DNA of 64,000 nt from Rhodoplanes sp. Lineage in GTDB: Bacteria > Pseudomonadota > Alphaproteobacteria > Rhizobiales > Xanthobacteraceae. The position numbers and the translations under genes are program-made. Location: contig NZ_JACAAX010000008.1 in assembly GCF_013377085.1 (NCBI RefSeq), positions 87,365 to 151,364 of the forward strand, given 5' to 3'. Under the pieces are notes generated by a model. It searched no databases, was not told where the DNA came from, and was given only the letters and a program-made list of their open reading frames with translations. Positions 17,776 to 26,213 of the stretch are shown piece after piece (the first letter of the stretch is position 1; each line of letters starts with the position of its first letter).

Positions 17776-18894
17776 ATGCCACGAGGAATGAAGCGGACGC
17801 CCCGCCGACGTCAGGGGCTTTTCGGATGGGGTCGCGTTCTCGTCTGTTTCGGGCCTGCCCTGCTCGCCGCCTGCGGGCCCGCCGAGGAGGTCCGCGCCCC
17901 GGACCCGCGTCCGGTCCGCACCGTGACGGTGGCCAAGCGCGAGGCCGGCGAAAGCGTCGTGCTCACCGGCAGCGTCGCGGCCCAGGACGTGGCGGCGCTC
18001 GGCTTCCGCATCGGTGGCCGGGTGAAGGAGCGCCCCGTCAATGTCGGCGACCGCGTACGGCCCGGCCAGGTCATCGCGCGGCTCGAGCCGCAGAACGAGA
18101 CCAACGCGCTGCGCTCGGCGCAGGCCGGCCTCGCCGCCGCGCAGGCGCAGCTCACCCAGGCGCGCAATCATTTCGAGCGCCAGGAGACCCTGCTGGCGCA
18201 GGGCTGGACGACGCGCGCCCTGTTCGACCAGGCCCAGAAGGAGCGCGACACCGCGCAGGCCCGGGTCGACTCCGCCGAGGCTCAGCTCAAGAGCGCCAAC
18301 GACCTCCTCGACTTCACCGAGCTCGTCGCCGATGCCGAAGGCATCGTCACGGCGGTCGGGGCCGAGCCCGGCGAGGTCGTCCAGGCCGGACAGGCGATCG
18401 TGCGGCTCGCCCGCCAGGGCGGGCGCGACGCCGTGTTCGACGTGCCGGCCCAGGTGCTGCGGGCGGCGCCCGGCAACACGGTCATCACCGTGAGCCTGAC
18501 CGACGACCCGGGCGTGACGGCGACCGGACGGGTCCGCGAGATCGCCCCGCAGGCCGATCCGGTGACCCGCACCTTCGAGGTCAAGGTCGGGCTCAGCGAG
18601 CCCCCGGAGACGATGCGGCTCGGCGCCACCGTGACGGGGCGCCTGCGCATGGACGCCCAGCCCGTGATGGAGATCCCGGCGACCGCGCTCACCAGGTCCG
18701 ACCGCCAGCCCGCCGTCTGGGTGGTCGATCCGGCCAGCAGCACGGTGGCGCTGCGCAACGTCGACGTCGTCCGCTTCGATCCGGCCAAGGTCGCGGTCGC
18801 CGGCGGCATCGACGTCGGCGAGATCGTCGTCACGGCCGGCGTGCAGGCGCTGCACCCGGGACAGAAGGTGCGGCTCATCGGGGCGCGCCCATGA
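17776..18894 (+). CDS. RND efflux periplasmic adaptor (membrane fusion protein), lipoprotein
   Basis: A 372-residue protein with a signal segment ending in a lipobox (LLAACG), so it is probably lipid-anchored in the periplasm. The adaptor core follows: biotinyl-lipoyl-like half motifs (GFRIGGRVKERPVNVGDRV and GIVTAVGAEPGEVVQAGQAI) around a coiled-coil hairpin rich in Ala/Gln, then beta-barrel and membrane-proximal domains. GGAGG sits five bases before the ATG. The stop overlaps the permease start (ATGA), so the two are translationally coupled. No outer-membrane TolC-type gene is adjacent. Confidence 0.92.
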   Translation: MPRGMKRTPRRRQGLFGWGRVLVCFGPALLAACGPAEEVRAPDPRPVRTVTVAKREAGESVVLTGSVAAQDVAALGFRIGGRVKERPVNVGDRVRPGQVIARLEPQNETNALRSAQAGLAAAQAQLTQARNHFERQETLLAQGWTTRALFDQAQKERDTAQARVDSAEAQLKSANDLLDFTELVADAEGIVTAVGAEPGEVVQAGQAIVRLARQGGRDAVFDVPAQVLRAAPGNTVITVSLTDDPGVTATGRVREIAPQADPVTRTFEVKVGLSEPPETMRLGATVTGRLRMDAQPVMEIPATALTRSDRQPAVWVVDPASSTVALRNVDVVRFDPAKVAVAGGIDVGEIVVTAGVQALHPGQKVRLIGARP

Positions 18895-21800
18895 GCGGCC
18901 CCAACCTCTCCGCCTGGGCCCTCCGCCACCGCTCCTTCGTGCTCTATCTGATGATCGCCGTGACGCTGGCCGGCCTGCTCTCCTACATAAGGCTCGGCCG
19001 CAACGAGGACCCGGCTTTCACGTTCCGGGCCATGGTGGTCGAGGCGGCGTGGCCGGGGGCGACGCTGGCCGACACGCTCGACCAGATCACCGACCGGCTG
19101 GAGCGTACCCTCAAGGAGGTGCCGAACCTCGATTTCCTGCGCAGCACCACGGTGCCGGGCCGCGCGACGATCTTCGTCAACCTCAGGGGTGCGACGTCGC
19201 CCGCCGAGGTGCCGGACATCTGGTACGAGGTACGCAAGCGCGTCGCGGACATGCGCCACACCCTGCCGGCGGGCGTGGTCGGGCCCGGCTTCAACGACGA
19301 CTTCGGCGACACCTTCGGCATCATCTACGGGCTGACCGCGGACGGCTTCACGCATCGCGAGCTGCGCGACAAGGCGGAGGCGATCCGCAAGCGGCTGCTG
19401 AGCTTGCGGGACGTCTCCAAGGTCGAGATCCTCGGCGCCCAGGACGAGCGGGTCTTCATCGAGTTCTCCACCGCGACGCTGGCCGGCCTCGGCATCGATC
19501 GTGCGGCCGTGGTGGCGGCCCTGCGGGCCCAGAACGCCGTCAGCCCCGCAGGCAGCATCCAGACCGGCGACGAGACGTTGGTGCTGCGGGTCTCCGGCGC
19601 GTTCGAGTCCGAGCTCGACATTCTCGACGTCAACATCGCGGCGAACGGTCGCTTGATCCGTCTGCGCGACATCGTCACGGTGCGGCGTGGGCTTGCCGAT
19701 CCGCCGCAGCCGATGTTCCGGGTGAACGGCACGCCGGCAGTCGGCATCGCGGTCGCCATGCGGGAGGGCGGCGACATCCTGGCGCTCGGCCGCGACGTCA
19801 AGCGGATCATGGCCGAGATCACGGCGGACCTGCCGGTCGGCATCGAGCCCGTGCTGGTCGCCGACCAGTCGGCCGTGGTCGACACCGCCATCGGCGAGTT
19901 CATGGAGTCGCTCTGGCAGGCGATCGTGATCATCATGGCGGTCAGCGTCATCAGTCTCGGGTTCCGGGCCGGCGCGGTCGTGGCGCTGTCGATCCCGCTG
20001 ACGCTGGCGCTGGTGTTCCCGGTGATGGAGCTGATCTCGGTCGACCTGCAGCGCATCTCGCTCGGCGCCCTGATCATCGCGCTCACGCTGCTGGTCGACG
20101 ATGCGATGTCGACCATCGACGCGATGTCGATGAAGCTCGCCGAAGGCGCCAGCAAGGAGGAGTCGGCCGCCTTCGCCTACAAGACCCTGGCGATGCCGAT
20201 GCTGACCGGCTCCTTCGTCACGCTCGCCGGCTTCATCCCGATCGGCTTCGCGAAAAGCTCGGCCGGCGAATACACGTTTTCCATCTTCGCCGTCGTCAGC
20301 GTCGCCCTGATCGCGTCGTGGGTCGTGGCGGTGCTGTTCACGCCACTGGTCGGGGTCGCGCTGCTGCCGACCCCGAAGGCCGCGACCGAGCCCGGCCGGC
20401 TGGTCCGGGTCTTCCGCAGCGTGCTGGTCGGCGCCATGCGGAACCGCTGGCTGACCATCGGCGTGACGCTCGCCTGCTTCGCCGCGTCGATCGCCGCCCT
20501 GCCGCTGATCCCGCGGCAGTTCTTCCCCTCGTCCGACAGGCCCGAGCTGCTGATCGACCTGCGGTTGCCCCAGAACGCCTCGATCCACGCCAGCTCGGAC
20601 GCCTCCGCCCGGCTCGATCGCGTGCTCACCGCCGATCCCGACGTCGCCCACTGGAGCACCTATGTGGGCCGCGGCGTCATCCGCTTCTACCTGCCGCTCG
20701 ACGTGCAGCTCAGGAACGACTTCTTCAGCCAGCTCGTCGTCGTCGCCAAGGACGTTTCCGCACGGGACCGGCTGCGCGAGCGACTGTCGAAGGTCTTGGC
20801 CGACGAGTTCCCGGCGGCCGTCTCGCGCATCGTGCCGCTGGAGCTCGGGCCGCCGGTCGGCTGGCCGGTGCAGTACCGGATCAGCGGGCCGGACCTCGCC
20901 GAGGTGCGCGACGCCGCCATGCTGCTCGCCTCGACGATCGCGGCCGACACGCGGGTGCGCCAGATCAACTTCGACTGGATGGAACCGGCCCGGAAGGTGC
21001 GGGTGCGGATCGACCAGGACCAGGCGCGCCTGCTGGGCTTGAGTTCCGAGGCGATCGCCGGCGTGCTGGCGAGCGTCGTCTCCGGCAACGCCGTGACCCA
21101 GATGCGCGACGGCATCTATCTGGTCGACGTGGTGGTGCGGGCGACCGACGAGCAGCGCGTCTCGTTGTCGACGCTGCGCAACCTGCAGGTCGGCCTGCCG
21201 AACGGGCGTACCGTGCCGCTCGGTCAGTTCGCCACCATCGACGACGAGCAGGAGTATCCGCTGATCTGGCGGCGCGACGGGCTGCCGACCCTCACGGTCC
21301 AGGCCGACGTCGCCGCGGGCGTGTCACCCGAAGCCGTGGTCGCCGCGCTGGCGCCGAAGATCGCCTGGGTGCAGGCCGGGCTGCCCACCGGCTACCGTAT
21401 CGCCACCGGCGGCACGGTCGAGGAGAGCGCCAAGTCGCAGGCCTCGGTGTTCGCCGTCGTGCCGGCCATGCTGTTCGTCACCATCACGATCCTGATGATC
21501 CAGCTTCAGAGCTTCAGCCGTCTTGCGCTGGTGCTGAGCGTCGTGCCGCTCGGGCTGATCGGCATCGTCGCGGCCCTGCTGCTGTTCCAGAAGCCGCTCG
21601 GCTTCGTCGCCATTCTCGGCGTCCTCGCCCTGATGGGCATGATCGCCCGCAACGCCGTGATCCTGATCGACCAGATCGAGACCGAGCGCGGCGAAGGCAA
21701 GACGATCTGGGACGCCGTGATCGCCGCGTCGCTGTCGCGGCTGCGGCCGATCGTGCTGACCGCGATCTCGACCGTGCTGGGCATGATCCCGATCGCCCCG

Positions 21801-21947
21801 ACGATCTTCTGGGGCCCGATGGCCTACGCCATCATGGGCGGCCTCCTGGTCGCCACCGTGCTGACCCTGATCTTCCTCCCCGCCCTCTATGTCGCGTCGT
21901 TCAGGGCGAACGAGCCGGAGGCGAGCCCGCAGGCCGGAACCACCTGA
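18891..21947 (+). CDS. RND-family efflux permease
   Basis: A 1018-residue inner-membrane pump, the expected length for RND permeases, with one N-terminal helix, two large periplasmic loops and two groups of transmembrane helices. Motifs include ALIIALTLLVDDAMSTIDAM (helix 4 with paired Asp residues for proton relay) and LALMGMIARNAVILIDQIE. It belongs to the AcrB/CzcB-like hydrophobe or cation export group; substrate cannot be told. It is coupled to the upstream adaptor and followed after 98 bp by the antiporter genes in the same direction. Confidence 0.93.
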   Translation: MSGPNLSAWALRHRSFVLYLMIAVTLAGLLSYIRLGRNEDPAFTFRAMVVEAAWPGATLADTLDQITDRLERTLKEVPNLDFLRSTTVPGRATIFVNLRGATSPAEVPDIWYEVRKRVADMRHTLPAGVVGPGFNDDFGDTFGIIYGLTADGFTHRELRDKAEAIRKRLLSLRDVSKVEILGAQDERVFIEFSTATLAGLGIDRAAVVAALRAQNAVSPAGSIQTGDETLVLRVSGAFESELDILDVNIAANGRLIRLRDIVTVRRGLADPPQPMFRVNGTPAVGIAVAMREGGDILALGRDVKRIMAEITADLPVGIEPVLVADQSAVVDTAIGEFMESLWQAIVIIMAVSVISLGFRAGAVVALSIPLTLALVFPVMELISVDLQRISLGALIIALTLLVDDAMSTIDAMSMKLAEGASKEESAAFAYKTLAMPMLTGSFVTLAGFIPIGFAKSSAGEYTFSIFAVVSVALIASWVVAVLFTPLVGVALLPTPKAATEPGRLVRVFRSVLVGAMRNRWLTIGVTLACFAASIAALPLIPRQFFPSSDRPELLIDLRLPQNASIHASSDASARLDRVLTADPDVAHWSTYVGRGVIRFYLPLDVQLRNDFFSQLVVVAKDVSARDRLRERLSKVLADEFPAAVSRIVPLELGPPVGWPVQYRISGPDLAEVRDAAMLLASTIAADTRVRQINFDWMEPARKVRVRIDQDQARLLGLSSEAIAGVLASVVSGNAVTQMRDGIYLVDVVVRATDEQRVSLSTLRNLQVGLPNGRTVPLGQFATIDDEQEYPLIWRRDGLPTLTVQADVAAGVSPEAVVAALAPKIAWVQAGLPTGYRIATGGTVEESAKSQASVFAVVPAMLFVTITILMIQLQSFSRLALVLSVVPLGLIGIVAALLLFQKPLGFVAILGVLALMGMIARNAVILIDQIETERGEGKTIWDAVIAASLSRLRPIVLTAISTVLGMIPIAPTIFWGPMAYAIMGGLLVATVLTLIFLPALYVASFRANEPEASPQAGTT

Positions 21948-22045
21948 GGCGGGAGACGACGAACCATGTCGCAGCGGCATCGTCGAACGCCGGCCCGAGC
22001 CCGAAGGCGCTCGTCGTGATCGGGACCGTCGGAGAGCATCGTACC

Positions 22046-22513
22046 GTGCAGCGGGCCGCCATCGTGCGGGCCGTGCTCCTCTTCGGCTTCTGGACGATCC
22101 TCGCCGGCGTCGGTGTCGCCGATCTCCTGGTCGGGGTCGGCGTCAGCGCGCTCGCGACCCGGGTGAGCCTGCACCTGCTGCCGGCGACGCCGCGGCGCTA
22201 TGACCCGGTCGCGGCAGCGCGGCTCGCGCTTCGCTTCTTGCGCCAGTCCGTCGTCGCCGGGCTCGACGTCGCCCGCCGGGCCTTCGATCCGCGGCTGCCG
22301 CTGCGGCCGGGCTTCGTGAGCTATCCGGCCCGCTGTCCGCCCGGGCTGTTTCGCAGCGCGTTCACGGCGTTCACGAGCCTGCAGCCCGGCACCCTGCCGG
22401 CGGGCAGCGACGACGGCGGCATCGTCTATCATTGCCTCGACGTCGATGCGCCCGTCGTCTCGCAGCTCGCCACCGAGGAGGTGGCTCTGTCGGGGGTGGT
22501 CCGGCATGAATGA
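22046..22513 (+). CDS. mnhE: Na+(K+)/H+ antiporter subunit E (MnhE/MrpE)
   Basis: Two hydrophobic helices at the N-terminus (AAIVRAVLLFGFWTILAGVG, ADLLVGVGVSALATRVSLHL) are followed by LRFLRQSVVAGLDVARRAFD and a C-terminal domain typical of MnhE. The GTG at 22046 is preferred because GGAGAG lies nine bases upstream; a GTG at 22016 would add ten residues. The stop lies within the mnhF start region (8-nt overlap), indicating an operon. It is first gene of a module in the order E-F-G-AB-C-D. Confidence 0.85.
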   Translation: MQRAAIVRAVLLFGFWTILAGVGVADLLVGVGVSALATRVSLHLLPATPRRYDPVAAARLALRFLRQSVVAGLDVARRAFDPRLPLRPGFVSYPARCPPGLFRSAFTAFTSLQPGTLPAGSDDGGIVYHCLDVDAPVVSQLATEEVALSGVVRHE

Positions 22514-22796
22514 GTTCCTGACCGTGATGGTCGGCCTTATCCTCGCGCTGCTGGCGCTGGGGCTGGTGCGGGTCCTGCGCGGCCCGGGCGACGCCGATCG
22601 GATGATGGCGGCGCAACTGATCGGAACCTGCGGCATCGCCGCGCTGCTGATCATCGGCGTGATCGGCGACATCTCCGCGGCGATCGACGTGGCCCTGGTT
22701 CTGGCGCTGCTCGCCACCTTCGCGGCCGCAGCCTTCGCCGAATGCGCGCGGCGAGCGCAGCAGCCGGATACACCGCCGGAAACGGAGGGACCATGA
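22506..22796 (+). CDS. mnhF: antiporter subunit F (MnhF/MrpF)
   Basis: A 96-residue, three-helix membrane protein: MNEFLTVMVGLILALLALGL, then LVRVLRGPGDADRMMAAQLIG (the family's conserved RGP-DR loop), then GDISAAIDVALVLALLATFA. Its length and motif are typical of MrpF. It overlaps mnhE by 8 nt and mnhG by 4 nt. Confidence 0.9.
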   Translation: MNEFLTVMVGLILALLALGLVRVLRGPGDADRMMAAQLIGTCGIAALLIIGVIGDISAAIDVALVLALLATFAAAAFAECARRAQQPDTPPETEGP

Positions 22797-23086
22797 GCGC
22801 CGTGCTCGATCTCGTGACCATCGTGGCCGTCTCGGCCGGGGTGTTCTTCTTCCTCGCCGGCACGGTCGGTCTGCTCCGCTTCCCCGACACGCTGACGCGG
22901 CTGCACGCGCTCACCAAGGCCGACAATCTCGGGCTCGGCCTCGTGGCGCTCGGGCTGCTGCCGCAGGCGGGGAGCCTCCAGAACGGCCTCAAGCTGGTTT
23001 GCGTCTGGCTCTTGGTCCTGCTGGCGGGCGCCACGGTCTCCCAGCTCGTCGCGCAGGCTGCGCGTCGCGAGGGATCGTCGTCATGA
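22793..23086 (+). CDS. mnhG: antiporter subunit G (MnhG/MrpG)
   Basis: A 97-residue membrane protein with VGLLRFPDTLTRLHALTKAD, the diagnostic LRFPD--TR-HA--K block of MrpG, flanked by three helices. It begins in a four-base overlap with mnhF and its stop overlaps the next start, so it is translated as part of the cluster. Confidence 0.93.
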   Translation: MSAVLDLVTIVAVSAGVFFFLAGTVGLLRFPDTLTRLHALTKADNLGLGLVALGLLPQAGSLQNGLKLVCVWLLVLLAGATVSQLVAQAARREGSSS

Positions 23087-24030
23087 CCATCGTCCCGGCG
23101 CTCGACCTCTTCGTCGCAGGCGTCGTCCTGATCGTCGCCGTGTGGACGGTCGTCGCCCGCGACAGCTCGTCCGCCGTGGTCGGCTTCGTCGCCTACGGCC
23201 TGCTTCTCGCGCTGGTGTGGGTGCGTCTCGGCGCGCCCGACGTGGCCTTGACCGAGGCGGCGATCGGCAGCGGCCTCACCGGCGCCCTGCTGATCGGCGC
23301 CGCGGCTCGCCTGCGCGCCGGCGAGTCCTCGACGTCCGCGGAGCACCTCGGCGGCGTCGGCCGGACGCTGGTCGCGGCGCTGGCGACGATCGTCGCGGCG
23401 GCGATCGCGGTCGCCCTGCTGTCGCTGCCCGATCCGGCTCCGTCGCTGGCGCCCGAGGCGGCCGCGAATGCCGGGGCCACCGGTCTCGGCAATCCGATCA
23501 CCAACGTCCTGATGGCGTTCCGGGCCATGGACACGATGCTCGAGAAGTTCGTGCTCGTCATCGCCCTCGTCGGCGTGTGGTCGCTCGCGCCGGATGGCGC
23601 GTGGGGCGGGCGCCCACGCTCCTATCACCGGGCCGACCCGGAGGGGGCCCTCGTGTTCCTGGCGCGGGTCCTGCCGCCGCTGGGCGTCGTCCTCGGCATC
23701 TACGTGCTCTGGGTCAGCGCCGATCATCCGGGTGGCGCCTTTCAGGGCGCCACGATCCTGGCGGCGATGTGGCTGGTGGTCCTGATGGCAGGGCTCGGCG
23801 ATGTGCCGGAGGTCGGCCGGCAGCAGTTGCGGCTGATGCTGGTCGCCGGGCCCGTCGTCTTCCTGATCGTCGGGCTCGGCGGTCTCCTGCTGGGCGGCGC
23901 GTTCCTGTCCTATCCGCAGGACTGGGCCAAGCCGGTGATCCTGGCGATCGAGTTCGCCATGATCCTGACCGTCGCGGCGACGCTCGCACTTTTGGTCGCG
24001 GGACCGCCCGAGAGGAGCGCCGAGCCGTGA
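23083..24030 (+). CDS. mnhB: fused MbhD/E-like (MrpA C-terminal part) and MnhB/MrpB antiporter subunit
   Basis: A 315-residue membrane protein with three modules. Residues 1-80 are DUF4040/MbhD-like (RLGAPDVALTEAAIGSGLTG). Residues about 130-170 resemble the MbhE-like part (NPITNVLMAFRAMDTMLEKF). Residues about 190-315 are MnhB (RVLPPLGVVLGIYVLWVSAD, HPGGAFQGATILAA). In classical Mrp the first two modules are the C-terminus of the large MrpA, but no NuoL-like MrpA is present here. This fused arrangement resembles the antiporter part of Mbh-type complexes. Overlaps of four bases bind it to both neighbours. Confidence 0.88.
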   Translation: MTIVPALDLFVAGVVLIVAVWTVVARDSSSAVVGFVAYGLLLALVWVRLGAPDVALTEAAIGSGLTGALLIGAAARLRAGESSTSAEHLGGVGRTLVAALATIVAAAIAVALLSLPDPAPSLAPEAAANAGATGLGNPITNVLMAFRAMDTMLEKFVLVIALVGVWSLAPDGAWGGRPRSYHRADPEGALVFLARVLPPLGVVLGIYVLWVSADHPGGAFQGATILAAMWLVVLMAGLGDVPEVGRQQLRLMLVAGPVVFLIVGLGGLLLGGAFLSYPQDWAKPVILAIEFAMILTVAATLALLVAGPPERSAEP

Positions 24031-24368
24031 GCGAGACGATCGTCTTCGGCCTGTGCGCCGCCGTCGTCGCCGGTCTCGGCCTCTACGGCGCGATCGTGAA
24101 CCCGCAGCCGCTCCGCAAGATCCTGGCCTTCAACCTGCTCGGCAGCGGAGTGTTCCTGTTCTTCGGCGTCGTCGCCCGCAGGGGCGCGGCGGCCGGATTT
24201 CCGGGCGACCCGATACCACAGGCGCTGGTCATCACCGGGGTCGTCGTGGCGTTCTCGGCGACGGCATTGGCCCTGGCGCTGCTGCTTCGCTACTTCGACG
24301 CGACCGGCTCGGCCTCGCTGCGCGACGGCGCCGCGAGCAACGCCGGCCCAGAATCCACGGACGCGTGA
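24027..24368 (+). CDS. mnhC: antiporter subunit C (MnhC/MrpC, NuoK-like)
   Basis: A 113-residue, three-helix NuoK homologue: GLYGAIVNPQPLRKILAFNL, followed by DPIPQALVITGVVVAFSATA, the conserved DP-PQALVLT-IVI region of MrpC. It begins with GTG in a four-base overlap with the fused B gene and ends one base into the MnhD start (TGATG). Confidence 0.92.
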   Translation: MSETIVFGLCAAVVAGLGLYGAIVNPQPLRKILAFNLLGSGVFLFFGVVARRGAAAGFPGDPIPQALVITGVVVAFSATALALALLLRYFDATGSASLRDGAASNAGPESTDA

Positions 24369-26176
24369 TGTCCGGTCCGGTCGCGGTCCTGGAGTCGGCG
24401 GGGTCGAGCGGGGCCCTGCTGGTGCTGTCGATCGTGGTCCCGGTGGCCGCCGCGCTCGTCGCGTTCGTCGCCGGCGGCCGGCGCACCGCATGGATCGCGC
24501 TTGCCGCACTGCCCGTCGGCCTCGCCGTCGCGGTCGCGATCGCGGCCAAGGTTCCACAGACGGGCGGCGCGCTGGTCTATCTGCTCGGCGGCTGGGCGCC
24601 GCCGCTCGGGGTCGCGCTGCGGGCGGACGGCCTGTCGGCCGTCATGCTCGTCGTCACGGCATGCGTCGTCGCCGCGATCGGCGTCTATGCGCGGGCGGAC
24701 TTCCGCGTCGCCGCGGGCGCGGCCGAGGAGCGCGCACCCTTCACGTTCTGGATCCTGTTGCTGGGCGTGTGGGGCGGCCTGAACACGGTCTTCCTGGCCG
24801 GTGATCTGTTCACGCTCTACGTGGCGCTGGAGATCCTCACCTTCGCGGCGGTGCCGCTGGTCTGCCTCGACGGTCGCGCCGAGACCCTGCAGGCGGCGCT
24901 GCGCTATCTGCTGTTCGCGCTCCTCGGCTCGGTGCTCTATCTGGCGGGAACGACGCTTCTCTACGGTGCCTACGGCACGCTCGACGTCGTCCTGCTGTCG
25001 CGCCTCGTGACGGCGGAACCGGCCGTGCTGGTCGCCGGCTCGCTGATGACGGTCGGGCTTCTCGCCAAGACCGCGCTGGTGCCGCTGCATCTCTGGCTGC
25101 CGCCTGCCCATGCCGGCGCACCGCCTGCCGGGAGTGCGCTGCTCTCGGCCCTGGTCGTGAAAGGCTCCTTCTTCATCGTGGTCCGGCTCTGGTTCGACGT
25201 GATGCCGGGACTGCAGAGCGTCGCGGCGACGCAGATGTTGTCCGCGCTGGGAGCGACGGCGATCCTGCTCGGCAGTGTCGTCGCGCTGCGCCAGGAGCGG
25301 CTCAAGCTGCTGATCGCCTATTCGACGCTGGCGCAGATCGGATATCTCTTCCTGATGTTCGCGCTCGCCTATGACGCCGGCGCGGCGTCGATGCTGAAGG
25401 GCGACGCGCTGGCGGGCGGCATGCTGCAGGCGATGTCGCATGCGGCCGCCAAGGCCGCCATGTTCATGGCCGCCGGGTCGATCTATACGGCGCTGGGGCA
25501 CGATCGCATCGCGGCACTCGCCGGCGCCGGCCGGCGCGTGCCGGGCGCCGTCGCCGCCTTCGCGCTCGGCGGATTGGCGCTGGTCGGGCTACCACCGAGC
25601 GGGGCCTATCTGGCAAAGGAGCTGCTGTTGCGGTCGGCGGCCGACACAGGGCAATGGTGGTGGGCCGTCGTGATCCAGGCGGGCGGCGCCTTCACGTGCG
25701 CCTACCTTCTGCTGGTGCTCGCCCGTGTCCTCGGACCGGTGAACCGTACCGCGACGGCGGACGAAACGACGGACGAAACGGCGACGAAGCGCGGTCGCGT
25801 CGGCTGGTCTCAGCAGGCGGCGGCGCTGGCGCTCGCGGCCTGCTCGCTGGCGCTGGGGCTGGTCGACTGGAGCGCATGGCTTCCGGTTCCGCCCGGCACC
25901 CGCCTGTCGTCGTCCCTCGTCGACACGATCGCGGCCGCGGTCTGGCCGGTTCTGGCCGGCGGGGTGCTCGCCGTTCTGCTCGGGCGTTGGACACCACCGC
26001 CTCGCGGCCGGCTGCAGCAGGCCGCTGCCGCGCTCGGACCGCTGCGCCGGGCCGGTGTCGCGCTGGGCGCGGGATTCTGTCGGGCCGATGCGTTCCTGCG
26101 GCAGTGGCCCGTGGCGGGATTGTCGCTGCTCGCCTTGGCGATCGTGTTCGGCGCGGCCTTGTCGGCACGATATTGA
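24368..26176 (+). CDS. mnhD: antiporter subunit D (MnhD/MrpD, NuoN-like proton-translocating)
   Basis: A 602-residue polytopic membrane protein of the complex I antiporter-like family: NTVFLAGDLFTLYVALEILT (conserved Glu), VGLLAKTALVPLHLWLPPAH (conserved Lys and the P-H-WLP-AH motif) and MLQAMSHAAAKAAMFMAAGS. These residues line the proton path in the family. It is the only large NuoL/M/N-like subunit of the module, as MrpA is absent. The C-terminal extension is longer than in many MrpD proteins. A hairpin follows the stop. Confidence 0.92.
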   Translation: MSGPVAVLESAGSSGALLVLSIVVPVAAALVAFVAGGRRTAWIALAALPVGLAVAVAIAAKVPQTGGALVYLLGGWAPPLGVALRADGLSAVMLVVTACVVAAIGVYARADFRVAAGAAEERAPFTFWILLLGVWGGLNTVFLAGDLFTLYVALEILTFAAVPLVCLDGRAETLQAALRYLLFALLGSVLYLAGTTLLYGAYGTLDVVLLSRLVTAEPAVLVAGSLMTVGLLAKTALVPLHLWLPPAHAGAPPAGSALLSALVVKGSFFIVVRLWFDVMPGLQSVAATQMLSALGATAILLGSVVALRQERLKLLIAYSTLAQIGYLFLMFALAYDAGAASMLKGDALAGGMLQAMSHAAAKAAMFMAAGSIYTALGHDRIAALAGAGRRVPGAVAAFALGGLALVGLPPSGAYLAKELLLRSAADTGQWWWAVVIQAGGAFTCAYLLLVLARVLGPVNRTATADETTDETATKRGRVGWSQQAAALALAACSLALGLVDWSAWLPVPPGTRLSSSLVDTIAAAVWPVLAGGVLAVLLGRWTPPPRGRLQQAAAALGPLRRAGVALGAGFCRADAFLRQWPVAGLSLLALAIVFGAALSARY

Positions 26177-26177
26177 G

Positions 26178-26208
26178 GCCCGGCCCGCGCCGTCCGATGC
26201 GGCCGGGC
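26178..26208. terminator. hairpin between convergent mnhD and bug-type genes
   Basis: GCCCGGCC-15 nt-GGCCGGGC gives 8-bp perfect arms in the 37-bp gap between two converging genes. There is no clear U-tract, so it may act as a bidirectional pause or processing hairpin. Confidence 0.45.
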
Positions 26209-26213
26209 GCCCG

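Noticed and set aside
17757..18890. N-terminal part of a 1396-codon frame over the RND adaptor
   Set aside because: Only the part from 18891 onward is the RND permease; the upstream part is an out-of-frame shadow of the adaptor gene.
19049..22015. Long frame running into mnhE
   Set aside because: Arg/Ala/Gly-rich out-of-frame reading of the RND permease; only the end encodes mnhE.
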